In this document: positions 16,541-25,522 of the stretch, piece by piece
Layout of the letters: each line of letters starts with the position of its first letter
Position numbering within the stretch: position 1 is the stretch's first letter
Assembly: GCA_965250275.1 (NCBI GenBank)
Contig: OZ252297.1
Location: 2,914,001-2,978,000, forward strand
Origin: G965250275 sp965250275
GTDB taxonomy: Bacteria > Pseudomonadota > Alphaproteobacteria > Rhodobacterales > Rhodobacteraceae
DNA: 64,000 nucleotides
Direction of reading: 5' to 3'
Notes under the pieces: generated by a model
Told to the model about the DNA's origin: nothing
The model's database searches: none
The model's input: the letters and a program-made list of their open reading frames with translations, nothing else
Program-made: the position numbers and the translations under genes

Positions 16541-18178
16541 CTACACGTCAAGCGCGCGAAAAACCTTTGGCAACGCTTCGGGCAGATCCTCGGCAATCAG
16601 TCCGGGCCCGAAGCCGCGCGCACATTCCACATGCAGCCATGCGGCGGTTTCTGCGGCCTGCATCGGATCCATCCCTCTTGCCAAAAGTCCGGTGATGAAA
16701 CCGGCCAGTACGTCCCCTGACCCGGCCGTCGCCAACCACGGCGCCGCGCGCTCGTACTGGGCCGAGCTGATGCTGCAACGCCCATCGGGGGCGGCAATCA
16801 CGGTGTCTGGCCCTTTGAACAGGACAACGCACCCGGCCCGCGCGGCGGCGTCACGCGTGGCATCCACCTTTGAAAAGGCCGGGCCCTTGGTGGGAACGGC
16901 ATTCAGTTTCTGCGCAATGTCCGGGAACAACCGCGCAAATTCACCGGCATGCGGTGTGAGAACGCAGGAGTCGTGCAGTTGTCCAAACAGATCCTCCGGA
17001 TCGTCCCGAAACGCGGTAAGCGCATCGGCGTCCAGAACCGTGGCGCGGTGCGCAGACAACGCCACGGGGACCAGAGCCCGCGCGCGTTCGTATCCCAGCC
17101 CCGGCCCGAGACAAAGCGCATTGAAGCGCGGGTCCTCGAGCAACGCGGTCAGGTCGTCCGCCCCGTTTGCCGCTTTGATCATGATGGCAGTCAGTTGAGC
17201 GGCATGCTCCGCTAACGCTGTATCGTCGCACACCACGGACACCAGCCCCGCCCCGATCCGCAACGCGCCCCGCGCCGCCAGCCGTGCAGCCCCGCCAGTG
17301 CCGAGTGGGCCGGACAGGATGAGGGCGTGGCCGTGGGCGTACTTATGTTCAAAAACTACTTTCTTGGTGCCATGAGCGTTCGTGTCGTCGACCGACAACA
17401 CTGACGTCAAATTTCTTCCCAAACGGGGATCACCGAACATATCGGTCAGAGTTCGGCGCGAAAGCGAACCAAGCTTTTTCGTAGAAGAAAGACCAATGTC
17501 TACGACAACGACTTTTCCACAACTTTCAGCGCCATAGGCAAGAAAATGCCCAGGCTTCGCAGAATGAAATGTTACTGTCAGATTGGCCGCACCTGAGAAT
17601 TGAATCGGCATTTCACATCCGAGCCAACGACCGGAATCTGCACAAAGCCCACTGGGAGAATCGACTGCTACAACCCTTGGATCACTCTCAGCAATATCCG
17701 CAAACTCGCTGTACCAATTCAGTGTTTTCCTTAGATTACCAAATCCTTCGAAACCTCGCGCCAAACCGGTGCCAAAGAGCGCATCAAGTATCAATGAGAC
17801 TCCAGAATCTTCGTCTGGCCACCGTTTAAACCTCTCATCTTCGAGCCGAGACACCTCCCCCAACTCCCGCCACCGCTCGTAGTTCGTCCTTGCATCCGGC
17901 GGCAATTTCTCAGGATCGCCGTAGAGGAACACCTCGACCTCCCAGCCCCAATCTTTCAGCAACCGCGCCACAACGAAGCCGTCGCCGCCGTTGTTGCCCG
18001 GCCCGCACAGGACGACCGCCCGATGAGAGGTTTTGGCAAGCTCGGGCCATTCCTCGAAAACCGCCTCGACCACGCCGCGCCCGGCGCGCTCCATCAGGTC
18101 CAGACCGGTCACTTCGCCGCTCTCGATTGCGGCGGTTTCGATGGCCCGCATCTGAGCCGACGTTAACAGCTCTGTCAC
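16541..18178 (-). CDS. nnrD: Bifunctional NAD(P)HX epimerase/ADP-dependent dehydratase
   Basis: Repairs hydrated NADH and NADPH. The N-terminal YjeF_N epimerase domain (about residues 1-215) has CGPGNNGGDGFVVARLL; the C-terminal ribokinase-like dehydratase has LCLGPGLGYERA, TPHAGEFARL and TAGSGDVLAGFITGLL. Length is 545 residues from GTG 18178, chosen because AGGA stands seven bases upstream and the following TELLTSAQMRAIE is the family start; the open frame beyond it is not coding. A stretch of about 480 bases in the middle has unusually low GC while the frame stays intact. The gene is divergent from glnB and convergent with the Hint gene. Confidence 0.93.
   Translation of the reverse strand: MTELLTSAQMRAIETAAIESGEVTGLDLMERAGRGVVEAVFEEWPELAKTSHRAVVLCGPGNNGGDGFVVARLLKDWGWEVEVFLYGDPEKLPPDARTNYERWRELGEVSRLEDERFKRWPDEDSGVSLILDALFGTGLARGFEGFGNLRKTLNWYSEFADIAESDPRVVAVDSPSGLCADSGRWLGCEMPIQFSGAANLTVTFHSAKPGHFLAYGAESCGKVVVVDIGLSSTKKLGSLSRRTLTDMFGDPRLGRNLTSVLSVDDTNAHGTKKVVFEHKYAHGHALILSGPLGTGGAARLAARGALRIGAGLVSVVCDDTALAEHAAQLTAIMIKAANGADDLTALLEDPRFNALCLGPGLGYERARALVPVALSAHRATVLDADALTAFRDDPEDLFGQLHDSCVLTPHAGEFARLFPDIAQKLNAVPTKGPAFSKVDATRDAAARAGCVVLFKGPDTVIAAPDGRCSISSAQYERAAPWLATAGSGDVLAGFITGLLARGMDPMQAAETAAWLHVECARGFGPGLIAEDLPEALPKVFRALDV
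17341..17820. other. Low-GC patch inside nnrD
   Basis: A hand count gives 231 G or C in 480 bases (48 percent), against roughly 70 percent or more in the line just before it and about 60 percent just after. Codons change too: AGT, TCA, TTA and AGA-type choices appear where flanks use GC-ending codons. The frame is unbroken and family residues continue, so the likely cause is replacement of a gene segment by recombination with a lower-GC relative. The patch covers the end of the epimerase domain and the start of the dehydratase domain. Confidence 0.7.
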
Positions 18179-18345
18179 ATCAGAATCCTTTGCGATTCCA
18201 TTTCGCACAAAAAACAGGCAACGCGCCCAAAAACAGACCACGCCCGTTCGATCGGGTCCGCGCCCTGCCCTGTCCGAACCGTATACGATTGTGGCCCGGA
18301 ACGGGAAGTGCTCTGCCCTGTGCAACAAGGTTGCGAGGAGACCCC

Positions 18346-18684
18346 ATGAAAAAGATCGAAGCAATCATCAAACCCTTCAAGCTCGATGAGGTGAAGGAAG
18401 GGTTGCAGGATGTGGGCGTTCAGGGACTGAGCGTTATCGAGGTGAAGGGCTTTGGTCGGCAGAAAGGCCATACCGAGCTGTATCGGGGCGCCGAGTACGT
18501 GGTGGACTTCCTGCCGAAAGTCAAAATTGAGGTGGTTCTGGACGACGATCAGGTCGACAGCGCCATCGAGGCCATCATTGGCGCGGCCAAAACCGACAAG
18601 ATCGGGGATGGCAAGATCTTTGTCAGCGCCGTCGAACAGACCATTCGCATCCGCACCGGCGAGACCGGATCGGACGCACTCTAA
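18346..18684 (+). CDS. glnB: Nitrogen regulatory protein PII
   Basis: PII signal protein of 112 residues that reports 2-oxoglutarate, ATP/ADP and glutamine status. The uridylylation residue Tyr51 stands in the T-loop RGAEYVVDFLPK. The B-loop region TDKIGDGKIFVS and C-loop end RIRTGETGSDAL are standard. AGGAG lies five bases before ATG 18346. It is followed after 30 bases by glnA, the usual glnBA operon in alphaproteobacteria, so PII is made together with the enzyme it controls through adenylylation. Confidence 0.97.
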   Translation: MKKIEAIIKPFKLDEVKEGLQDVGVQGLSVIEVKGFGRQKGHTELYRGAEYVVDFLPKVKIEVVLDDDQVDSAIEAIIGAAKTDKIGDGKIFVSAVEQTIRIRTGETGSDAL

Positions 18685-18714
18685 ACATCAGACCAGTCAT
18701 AGGGATACCAAGGA

Positions 18715-20121
18715 ATGAGCAAGGACGCAGTTCTCAAACTGATCAAGGACGAAGACGTCGAATACGTCGACATCCGTTTCACTGACCCGCGCGGAAAGCT
18801 GCAACACGTGACGGTGATGGCCGATCAGGTGGATGAGGATTTTCTGGACGAAGGGTTCATGTTCGATGGCTCCTCGATCGCCGGGTGGAAATCGATCGAA
18901 GCCTCGGACATGAAACTGATGCCGGACACCGAAAGTGTCTACATCGATCCGTTTTACGCCGAAAAGACCGCGTGCCTGCATTGCTCGGTGGTTGAACCCG
19001 ACACAGGTGAAGCCTATGAGCGCGACCCGCGCGGTACTGCCGAAAAGGCCGAAGCCTACCTCAAATCCTCCGGCATCGGCGATGTGTCCTACTGGGGCCC
19101 CGAGGCCGAGTTCTTCCTCTTTGACGACGTGAAGTATTCCAACACGATCAACAAGGTGTCCTACGAAGTGGATGCCACCGACGGGTCATGGAATACCGAC
19201 ACAGACTACGAGATGGGCAACATGGGGCACCGCCCCGGCGTCAAGGGCGGTTACTTCCCGGTCAACCCGATCGACGAAAGCCAGGACCTGCGCTCCGAAA
19301 TGCTGTCGACGATGAAGCGGCTCGGCATGAAAGTCGACAAGCACCACCACGAGGTGGCATCCTGTCAGCACGAGCTGGGCCTGATCTTCTCGAGCCTGAC
19401 CAAACAGGCGGACGAGCTGCAGAAGTACAAGTATGTGATCCACAACGTGGCCCACGCCTACGGCAAGTCGGCAACCTTTATGCCCAAGCCGATTTACGGC
19501 GACAACGGCACCGGCATGCACTGCAACATGTCGATCTGGAAAGACGGCAAGCCGCTCTTTGCCGGCGACAAATATGCCGATCTGAGCCAGGAAGCGCTCT
19601 ACTACATCGGTGGCATCCTGAAGCACGCCAAGACCTTGAACGCCTTCACCAACCCGTCGACCAACAGCTACAAGCGCCTGATTCCCGGGTTTGAAGCGCC
19701 GGTCCTGCGCGCTTACTCGGCCCGTAACCGGTCCGGCTGTGTGCGTATTCCGTGGACCGAAAGCCCCAAGGCCAAGCGCGTCGAGGCCCGGTTCCCCGAT
19801 CCCTCGGCGAACCCTTATCTCTGCTTTGCCGCGCTTCTCATGGCCGGTCTGGACGGGATCAAGAACAAGATCGATCCGGGCGAAGCCATGGACAAGAACC
19901 TCTACGATCTGCCCGCCGAAGAGCTGGCCGGTATCCCGACCGTCTGCGGCAGCCTGCGCGAAGCCATCGAGGCGCTGGAAGCCGACCACGACTTCCTTCT
20001 GGCCGGTGACGTCTTCACCAAGGACCAGCTCGAGGGATACATCGAGCTGAAAATGGAAGAGATCGAAACCTACGAGCACACACCGCACCCGGTGGAGTTC
20101 GGAATGTACTACAGCTGCTGA
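18715..20121 (+). CDS. glnA: Type I glutamine synthetase
   Basis: Condenses glutamate and ammonia with ATP to glutamine; main ammonium-assimilating enzyme. At 468 residues it matches class I-beta dodecameric enzymes. Visible motifs are FDGSSIAGW near residue 50, EAEFFLFDDV near 130, the ATP-binding KPIYGDNGTGMHCNMS near 258-273, and NRSGCVRIPW near 339. The adenylylation tyrosine is in KNLYDLPAEE near residue 398. It is the second gene of glnBA and is followed by a clear hairpin. Confidence 0.98.
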   Translation: MSKDAVLKLIKDEDVEYVDIRFTDPRGKLQHVTVMADQVDEDFLDEGFMFDGSSIAGWKSIEASDMKLMPDTESVYIDPFYAEKTACLHCSVVEPDTGEAYERDPRGTAEKAEAYLKSSGIGDVSYWGPEAEFFLFDDVKYSNTINKVSYEVDATDGSWNTDTDYEMGNMGHRPGVKGGYFPVNPIDESQDLRSEMLSTMKRLGMKVDKHHHEVASCQHELGLIFSSLTKQADELQKYKYVIHNVAHAYGKSATFMPKPIYGDNGTGMHCNMSIWKDGKPLFAGDKYADLSQEALYYIGGILKHAKTLNAFTNPSTNSYKRLIPGFEAPVLRAYSARNRSGCVRIPWTESPKAKRVEARFPDPSANPYLCFAALLMAGLDGIKNKIDPGEAMDKNLYDLPAEELAGIPTVCGSLREAIEALEADHDFLLAGDVFTKDQLEGYIELKMEEIETYEHTPHPVEFGMYYSC

Positions 20122-20146
20122 TCTCCCTCTCAGCATGGAAGACCGG

Positions 20147-20175
20147 GGCGCCCCTTGCGGGGCGCCTCATTATTT
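20147..20175 (+). terminator. Intrinsic terminator of glnBA
   Basis: GGCGCCCC (20147-20154) and GGGGCGCC (20159-20166) pair perfectly around TTGC, followed by a T-rich stretch TCATTATTT. It begins 26 bases after the glnA stop. Confidence 0.75.
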
Positions 20176-20332
20176 GTAGGGCACAGTTGGATGCCTTGTT
20201 GTCTGACCCACATCGAACGTGGTGGCAGGTGAGTCGCACCACGGCCAGCATCTCCAGTTCGCGGTTTACTCAACACGGCTTGACAGGTCATAATCGCAGC
20301 AGGTGATTGTTGTCTTTGGAGTACAGGTTCCA

Positions 20333-21136
20333 ATGCCCCGAGCCGCGCACAGCTTTGTCTTCGCTATGGTTTTGTCTTTGACCGCGGGCGCTGTTGGCGC
20401 CGCGCAATGCAGCAATACCAGTGCCGGATTCAATGCGTGGAAAGCAGATTTCGCCAAGGAAGCGCGGCGCGAAGGTGTGCGCAAGGCCGGCCTGCGGGCT
20501 TTGGACAACGCAACCTACGCAACGCGCACCATCTCGGCTGACCGCAACCAGAAGAGTTTTCGCTATACGCTCGACAAATTCATGCAAGTGCGCGGCGCAA
20601 ACACGATTGTGGCGCAGGGGCGGAAACGCAAGGCCCGCAATGCGGAGTTCTACGCCGCGCTGGAACGGCAATATGGCGTGCCCGCGGGTGTTCTGATTGC
20701 GTTGCATGGCATGGAAACCGCATTTGGCGGTTTCATGGGCGACAGCGAGGTGGTCTCGGCCATCGTGACGCTGACATTCGATTGCCGGCGATCAGAGTTT
20801 TTCCGGCCGCATGCCATAGGCGCGCTGAAACTGGTGGATATGGGCGCCATAACCCCGGCGACCAAGGGCGCCAAGCACGGAGAGTTGGGTCACACGCAGT
20901 TCCTGCCGGGAAATGCCCTGACCTATGGTGTTGATGCCAATGGCGATGGACGCGTGGATTTCTACAACATCACCGATGCGCTGGCCTCTACCGCGAACTT
21001 CCTGCGCCAAAAAGGCTGGAAACCCGGCGTAGGGTATCAGCCGGGGCAACCGAATTTCGAAGTGATCAAGCAATGGAACGCGGCCAGCGTCTATCAACAG
21101 GCCATTGCTATCATGGCTGCGCAGATTGACGCCTGA
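20333..21136 (+). CDS. Lytic murein transglycosylase, MltB/SLT_2 type
   Basis: Cleaves the glycan strands of peptidoglycan with formation of anhydromuropeptides. ATG 20333 gives a signal peptide (MPRAAHSFVFAMVLSLTAGAVGAA) and a 267-residue protein. Family marks are LIALHGMETAFGGFMGDSEVVSA, with the catalytic Glu in GMETAFG near residue 127, TKGAKHGELGHTQFLPG and VDANGDGRVDFYNITDALASTANFL. There is no lipobox Cys, so it is probably soluble in the periplasm. Confidence 0.9.
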   Translation: MPRAAHSFVFAMVLSLTAGAVGAAQCSNTSAGFNAWKADFAKEARREGVRKAGLRALDNATYATRTISADRNQKSFRYTLDKFMQVRGANTIVAQGRKRKARNAEFYAALERQYGVPAGVLIALHGMETAFGGFMGDSEVVSAIVTLTFDCRRSEFFRPHAIGALKLVDMGAITPATKGAKHGELGHTQFLPGNALTYGVDANGDGRVDFYNITDALASTANFLRQKGWKPGVGYQPGQPNFEVIKQWNAASVYQQAIAIMAAQIDA

Positions 21137-21149
21137 GCGACGTCCTGCC

Positions 21150-21175
21150 GACACATCTGCGCCACAGATGGTGTC
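21150..21175 (+). terminator. Hairpin after the transglycosylase gene
   Basis: GACACATCTG (21150-21159) pairs with CAGAT-G-GTGTC (21165-21175) as a ten-base stem with one bulged G. No T-tract follows. The position 14 bases after the stop favours transcript-end formation or stabilisation. Confidence 0.4.
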
Positions 21176-21323
21176 TCGAACCATGAAATACTGTGTTTCC
21201 GAGCATCATACAATCGGACCCGGACACGCAACAAAGTCACTCTTTGAGACATATTGCGTCAGAATTTGACCCCAATACACGCATAAGCTGTCAGCAGAAT
21301 AACCCCGAGAAGGAGGACGCACT

Positions 21324-22196
21324 GTGCAGCATACAGGCATGTTTCATGGTGGATTGGTGTTTTACGAAGACAACGACCTTGGGCTGGCCAAGGCAACGGA
21401 TTTGGTGGCAGGCACGATGGAAGCGTTTTGCCATCAGATAGACCGGCGCAGCACATTGAGCAACGGGCGCGCGCGTGTCACAAGCGCGCGTTGGATGGTC
21501 AAACTCGCGACCCGCGCGGTGCCGCAGCCAACCGACTCGGAAAGACGCCGATCGCAGCTGGATGCGGTGGGCCACCTGATTCCCGAAGAGGCCACCGAAT
21601 GGCCACAACGGCGTCTGGTGGTGACATTCTGCGCAGCGGATCCAACGCGGGTCGACGAAGATCATGCCCTGCGATTGCTCGCGGAAACACTGCGTCGGCT
21701 TGTGCTGGCTTCTGAGCCGCGCTTCGTTGAATGGCGTGCGCAGGACCGGCTGGTTCCGGCGCAGCAGTTCGCGTCTGCCATGGCGCAACTCAGTCTGCCA
21801 AAATGCGCAGGTGCCGATGATGACCCGCCCGGTCCCTTTGGGTCCATTGACACCGATGCTCAGCGTCTTTCGGTTCGCTATGACGAATATTCAACGGTCG
21901 ATCCGAGGCAACGTCGTACCCTGTTCGACAGCCTGGGCCCGGAACTGGCGCTGGCTTACACGCTGACTCCGCCCGAACCGCCTGAGCAGCCCTGGTGGCA
22001 GCGCATGGCGATCTGGGGGCTGACCGGTGCGATCACTGTAGTGTCCGGCCCGGTTGGATTATCCGTCGCTGCAGTGAATGTATTGCGTGGCGAAGATATG
22101 CGGCTGAACTCACATGTTCTGGCGTTGACTGTATCTATAGGCGTGCTGAGTTCGTCGGGTGCGCTGGCCAGCGTGGTGGGGTCCTTACCCAACTAG
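21324..22196 (+). CDS. Uncharacterised protein with C-terminal membrane segments
   Basis: The 290-residue protein starts at GTG 21324 with a near-perfect AAGGAGG seven bases upstream. The first 220 residues look soluble (HGGLVFYEDNDLGLAKATDL, RRLVVTFCAADPTRVDEDHALRLL), rich in Arg, Asp and Glu. The last 60 contain two hydrophobic stretches (MAIWGLTGAITVVSGPVGLSV and HVLALTVSIGVLSSSGALASV) that would form a hairpin in the membrane. I do not recognise a family. It ends in a four-base convergent overlap with the DUF3445 gene. Confidence 0.75.
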   Translation: MQHTGMFHGGLVFYEDNDLGLAKATDLVAGTMEAFCHQIDRRSTLSNGRARVTSARWMVKLATRAVPQPTDSERRRSQLDAVGHLIPEEATEWPQRRLVVTFCAADPTRVDEDHALRLLAETLRRLVLASEPRFVEWRAQDRLVPAQQFASAMAQLSLPKCAGADDDPPGPFGSIDTDAQRLSVRYDEYSTVDPRQRRTLFDSLGPELALAYTLTPPEPPEQPWWQRMAIWGLTGAITVVSGPVGLSVAAVNVLRGEDMRLNSHVLALTVSIGVLSSSGALASVVGSLPN

Positions 22197-22936
22197 GTTG
22201 TCGGTCGCATCGCATCCGCCCGGCGCAGGACGAACGTGTGGATGCCAAAGACAACGGCCCCACTTTCGGGAAGCCGCAGCAGGCTCTGCCGTTCACTGCG
22301 CAGATAGGGTGCGGTTTCGGGATCTGCCCGCGGCCGGCGTGCGCCGACGCTGCGCGGTTGATGCAGGGCCGCATCCGCATACCAGAGCGCATTGAACCGC
22401 CAGAGCGGCCTCGAAGGCTGGATGCCATCAAACAACCGCTGCACCCGGCGCGCGATGTTCGCGTCGTAGCTGCTGACCGGCACATGAATGTCCGTCAGAG
22501 GATGCAGGTACTTCTCAGACAGGGTCCAACTGGCCGGAAAACACAGCACCGCACCCGTCATCACATGTTCGTCGCCCGTTTTTTGAAGAATGCAGAAGTC
22601 TTGCTGCACCAACCGGCCGAGCGTGCCCAACGGATCAGTGCGATTCACCGAAACCTGAACGCCATCGGGCCGGTCCACCGTATCACTATGGTCTGGGTAG
22701 GCGTGCTGCAGCACCAGCGACAGCAATTCTTGTGCGGCAGGCTCCGCCTCGGGCGAAACCGCAACCACCGCTGCGCGTGCTTCTGTCAAAAGCCGGTCGC
22801 GTTCTGCCATCTGACCCGCAAAGGCCTCGTCAAAGATCAGCCAGTCCGTCCAATCCAGAGGTGCGATACCAGGCAAAGGTCGCGGATTGTGAACGTCAAA
22901 CGGCAGCTTGGTCTGAAGTACTTCATTGCGGGTCAC
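22193..22936 (-). CDS. DUF3445 / heme-dependent oxidative N-demethylase-like protein
   Basis: The 247-residue product starts at GTG 22936. It has the DUF3445 pattern: PLDWTDWLIFDEAFAGQMAERDRLL, LVQQDFCILQKTGDEHVMTGAVLCFPASW, LHPLTDIHVPVSSYD and the C-terminal LRSERQSLLRLPESGAVVFGIHTFV. The characterised member is the alpha subunit of a heme enzyme that demethylates dimethylamine with O2 and works with reductase subunits. No such partners are next to this gene, so the real substrate is unknown. It lies beside dddP, but on the opposite strand. Confidence 0.8.
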   Translation of the reverse strand: MTRNEVLQTKLPFDVHNPRPLPGIAPLDWTDWLIFDEAFAGQMAERDRLLTEARAAVVAVSPEAEPAAQELLSLVLQHAYPDHSDTVDRPDGVQVSVNRTDPLGTLGRLVQQDFCILQKTGDEHVMTGAVLCFPASWTLSEKYLHPLTDIHVPVSSYDANIARRVQRLFDGIQPSRPLWRFNALWYADAALHQPRSVGARRPRADPETAPYLRSERQSLLRLPESGAVVFGIHTFVLRRADAMRPTT

Positions 22937-23105
22937 TGCGCCTGAATCCTGCCGTATTGCGTTTGCCGCACTCTGTCAGATCGGGCGCGGCAGGCCAAGT
23001 ATCGGCCAAATGCGACACCAAAGATTTGCGGCCATGTCGGTTCCCGACCGGCGACCCCGATTGCGATGCGGAAAACTGCGGTCAAGAGGGACGGAGTATC
23101 GGACG

Positions 23106-24452
23106 ATGAACCACCATTACCGCGATACGCGAAAGATCGACCCGCACCGGGGCGCCGTGTTGGGCGACGGGACGCCGAACGACGCGGACCGGGTTGAGAT
23201 CGGGCCCACATTGCTGGCGCTGCGCGAATGGGAGGCGGCAGGGCTGACCCTGCCCGACTTGAACCAGATGCGGCGCTACCGGTGGGAACGGTTGACACGC
23301 CATATTGTCGAGCGCGATTACGCCGGGCTGCTGATGTTTGACCCCCTCAACATCCGCTACGCCACCGACAGCACCAACATGCAACTTTGGAACACGCATA
23401 ACCCCTTCCGGGCCGTGCTGTTATGTGCCGATGGATACATGGTCATGTGGGACTACAAGAATTCGCCGTTTCTGAGCGAATTCAACCCACTTGTCCGCGA
23501 GCAGCGTTCCGGCGCTTCGATGTTCTATTTCTCTTGCGGTGACAAGGCGATGCAGGACAGTTCCACCTTTGCAGCGGAGGTTGCAGAGGTTCTGCGTGAG
23601 CACGCAGGTTCGAGTTCCCGACTCGCCGTGGACAAAATCATGCTGCATGGCGCGCGGGCGCTCGAGAGTTGCGGCCTGGAGGTGATGGAAGGCGAAGAGG
23701 TCACCGAGAAGGCGCGATCTGTCAAAGGCCCGGATGAGATTCTGGCCATGCGCTGTGCCAGCCATGCGTGCGAAACTGCCTGTGCCGAGATGGAGCGCTT
23801 TGCCCGCGAGAACGTGCCGGGCGGCAACGTCTCAGAAGACGACATCTGGGCGGTGCTGCACGCGGAGAACATTCGCCGGGGCGGCGAATGGATCGAAACC
23901 CGGCTGCTGGCGTCCGGCCCCCGCACCAACCCCTGGTTTCAGGAATGCGGTCCGCGCATCGTGCAAAACAATGAAATCGTGGCGTACGACACCGATCTGG
24001 TTGGCAGCTACGGCATCTGCACCGATATCAGCCGCACGATGTGGATCGGAGATCAGAAGCCGCGTCCTGACATGATCTATGCGATGCAACACGCGCATGA
24101 GCACATCATGACGAACATGCAGATGATCAAACCCGGGGTGACCATCCCGGAACTGAGCGCAAACACCCATGTGCTCGACCCGCAGTATCAAGCGCTGAAA
24201 TACGGGTGTCTGATGCACGGTGTGGGACTGTGCGACGAGTGGCCTTTGGTGGCGTATCCGGATCATCATGTGGAGGGGGCGTTTGAATACGCCCTGGAGC
24301 CGGGGATGGTTCTCTGTGTCGAGGCGCTGGTGTCCCCGGAGGGCGGGGACTTTTCGATCAAGCTCGAGGATCAGGTTCTGGTGACGGAAGACGGCTTCGA
24401 AAACCTGACCAAGTATCCGTTCGATCCCGCGCTTATGGGCGAGTCACCGTAA
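23106..24452 (+). CDS. dddP: DddP-type DMSP lyase (M24 peptidase fold)
   Basis: Cleaves dimethylsulfoniopropionate to dimethyl sulfide and acrylate. The 448-residue product starts at ATG 23106; the longer open frame upstream is a shadow. The N-terminus MNHHYRDTRKIDPHRG and the block NIRRGGEWIETRLLASGPR fit the roseobacter DddP group. The six metal ligands fall at D295, D297, D307, H371, E406 and E421, with Y366 and the proposed base D377 also in place; these match the numbering I recall for the Ruegeria DddP structure. Ordinary M24 peptidases share the fold, so DMSP activity rests on this residue set. No acrylate genes adjoin it. Its 3' end overlaps the convergent EEP gene by 20 bases. Confidence 0.9.
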   Translation: MNHHYRDTRKIDPHRGAVLGDGTPNDADRVEIGPTLLALREWEAAGLTLPDLNQMRRYRWERLTRHIVERDYAGLLMFDPLNIRYATDSTNMQLWNTHNPFRAVLLCADGYMVMWDYKNSPFLSEFNPLVREQRSGASMFYFSCGDKAMQDSSTFAAEVAEVLREHAGSSSRLAVDKIMLHGARALESCGLEVMEGEEVTEKARSVKGPDEILAMRCASHACETACAEMERFARENVPGGNVSEDDIWAVLHAENIRRGGEWIETRLLASGPRTNPWFQECGPRIVQNNEIVAYDTDLVGSYGICTDISRTMWIGDQKPRPDMIYAMQHAHEHIMTNMQMIKPGVTIPELSANTHVLDPQYQALKYGCLMHGVGLCDEWPLVAYPDHHVEGAFEYALEPGMVLCVEALVSPEGGDFSIKLEDQVLVTEDGFENLTKYPFDPALMGESP

Positions 24453-25371
24453 CTTCGGCCAGAACACCCTTGTGATCTGACCCAAGCCAGGGACGCATCT
24501 GCACTTTCTGCGGGCCCATCCCTGTGGTCAGAACGTGATCGATTCCGATCGGGATCGGAACGTAAGGGATGTAAAAGCTGGGTCGCGTTGGCCCAACCCG
24601 CCGGGTGCCGGATGCCCGTTCGAGCCGGGCGACCGCATTGCTCCACGCCATGGCGTTAAAGTCGCCGCCAATCAGCTTGGGTCCATCCAGCGCTTTCAGA
24701 ATCGGTTCGGCCAGCGTCAGGTTCTCGGGCTGGTTGTAGGGCCAGGGCCATTCCAGATGCAGCGAAATCAGCCAGACCGGTCCATCCGGTGTGTCCACCT
24801 GCCCTCCGGCCAGTCCCACGTCTTCGTGACAAAACAAGGTCCCCGGCAAGAACGGGTAGACCGAGAACAGCGCGAGCCCATAGAAATCGCGCCTGAGCTT
24901 CGTGCGCCTTTCACAAAAGTAACTGTGCGGCAGGCCCGTCAGTGCGGCGCGCAGTTCGGGATATCGATTCACCCGGATCTCTTGCAAGGTCACAAAATGT
25001 GGACGCGTGGCGGCGACATCTTTCTCCAAAAGCCCGACGCGTCTGTTCTTGAAGAGCCAGTTTTTCTGATAGAGCCGATAGCTCTCGTCCGGTGCATGCC
25101 ACGGCGAAATCCACCCTGGCACAAGGGCGGCCAAAGCAACCACAGATGCCAGGGCGCCGGCGCGGGCCCAGCGGTGGCGCCAGAGCACCAGGCAGAGCAC
25201 AAAGCTGCAAACCGCCAGCGGCACGCGCAACACCGCCAAAGCATCGCCTGCCGGACTTACCGCGCCGCCATACCCAGCGGCCAGCAGAGTCAGCGACAAA
25301 ACCGCAAGTGCCCGTGTGATTGCCAAAGCAGCGCCTCGATAGGGATCACGCTGGCCTAGCCCGGCCACCAC
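24433..25371 (-). CDS. Membrane-anchored endonuclease/exonuclease/phosphatase-family protein
   Basis: The N-terminal 85 residues hold three hydrophobic helices, and the remaining 225 an EEP domain that probably faces the periplasm. EEP residues visible are HFVTLQEIR (metal-binding Glu), GLALFSVYPF, LISLHLEWPW, LIGGDFNAMAWS and the final GSDHKGVLAEV (Asp-His pair). Such proteins hydrolyse phosphodiester bonds in nucleic acids, lipids or sugars; the substrate here is not known. The start is uncertain between two adjacent GTG codons (25371 and 25368). Confidence 0.8.
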   Translation of the reverse strand: MVAGLGQRDPYRGAALAITRALAVLSLTLLAAGYGGAVSPAGDALAVLRVPLAVCSFVLCLVLWRHRWARAGALASVVALAALVPGWISPWHAPDESYRLYQKNWLFKNRRVGLLEKDVAATRPHFVTLQEIRVNRYPELRAALTGLPHSYFCERRTKLRRDFYGLALFSVYPFLPGTLFCHEDVGLAGGQVDTPDGPVWLISLHLEWPWPYNQPENLTLAEPILKALDGPKLIGGDFNAMAWSNAVARLERASGTRRVGPTRPSFYIPYVPIPIGIDHVLTTGMGPQKVQMRPWLGSDHKGVLAEVTVTRP

Positions 25372-25522
25372 CCGAAGCCAAGCCCGTGATTGAACGTCAA
25401 AGACCGCAGATCAGGTCGCGCACGACCCTTCGCTTTGTGTCACCTCCCCGTGAGGCTCCCGACACATCCCTTGGCAAAGCCTGTCCACCGCTCCACCCTC
25501 CATCCGGACAGAGGAGACATTC

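Noticed and set aside
18179..18364. N-terminal extension of nnrD
   Set aside because: It would overlap the glnB start and upstream region and has no family similarity; GTG 18178 with AGGA fits.
19186..20136. Minus-strand frame opposite glnA
   Set aside because: Antisense shadow of a highly biased gene; glnA is beyond doubt.
22926..23105. N-terminal extension of dddP
   Set aside because: The extra 60 residues have no family sequence; ATG 23106 gives the standard DddP start and residue numbering.
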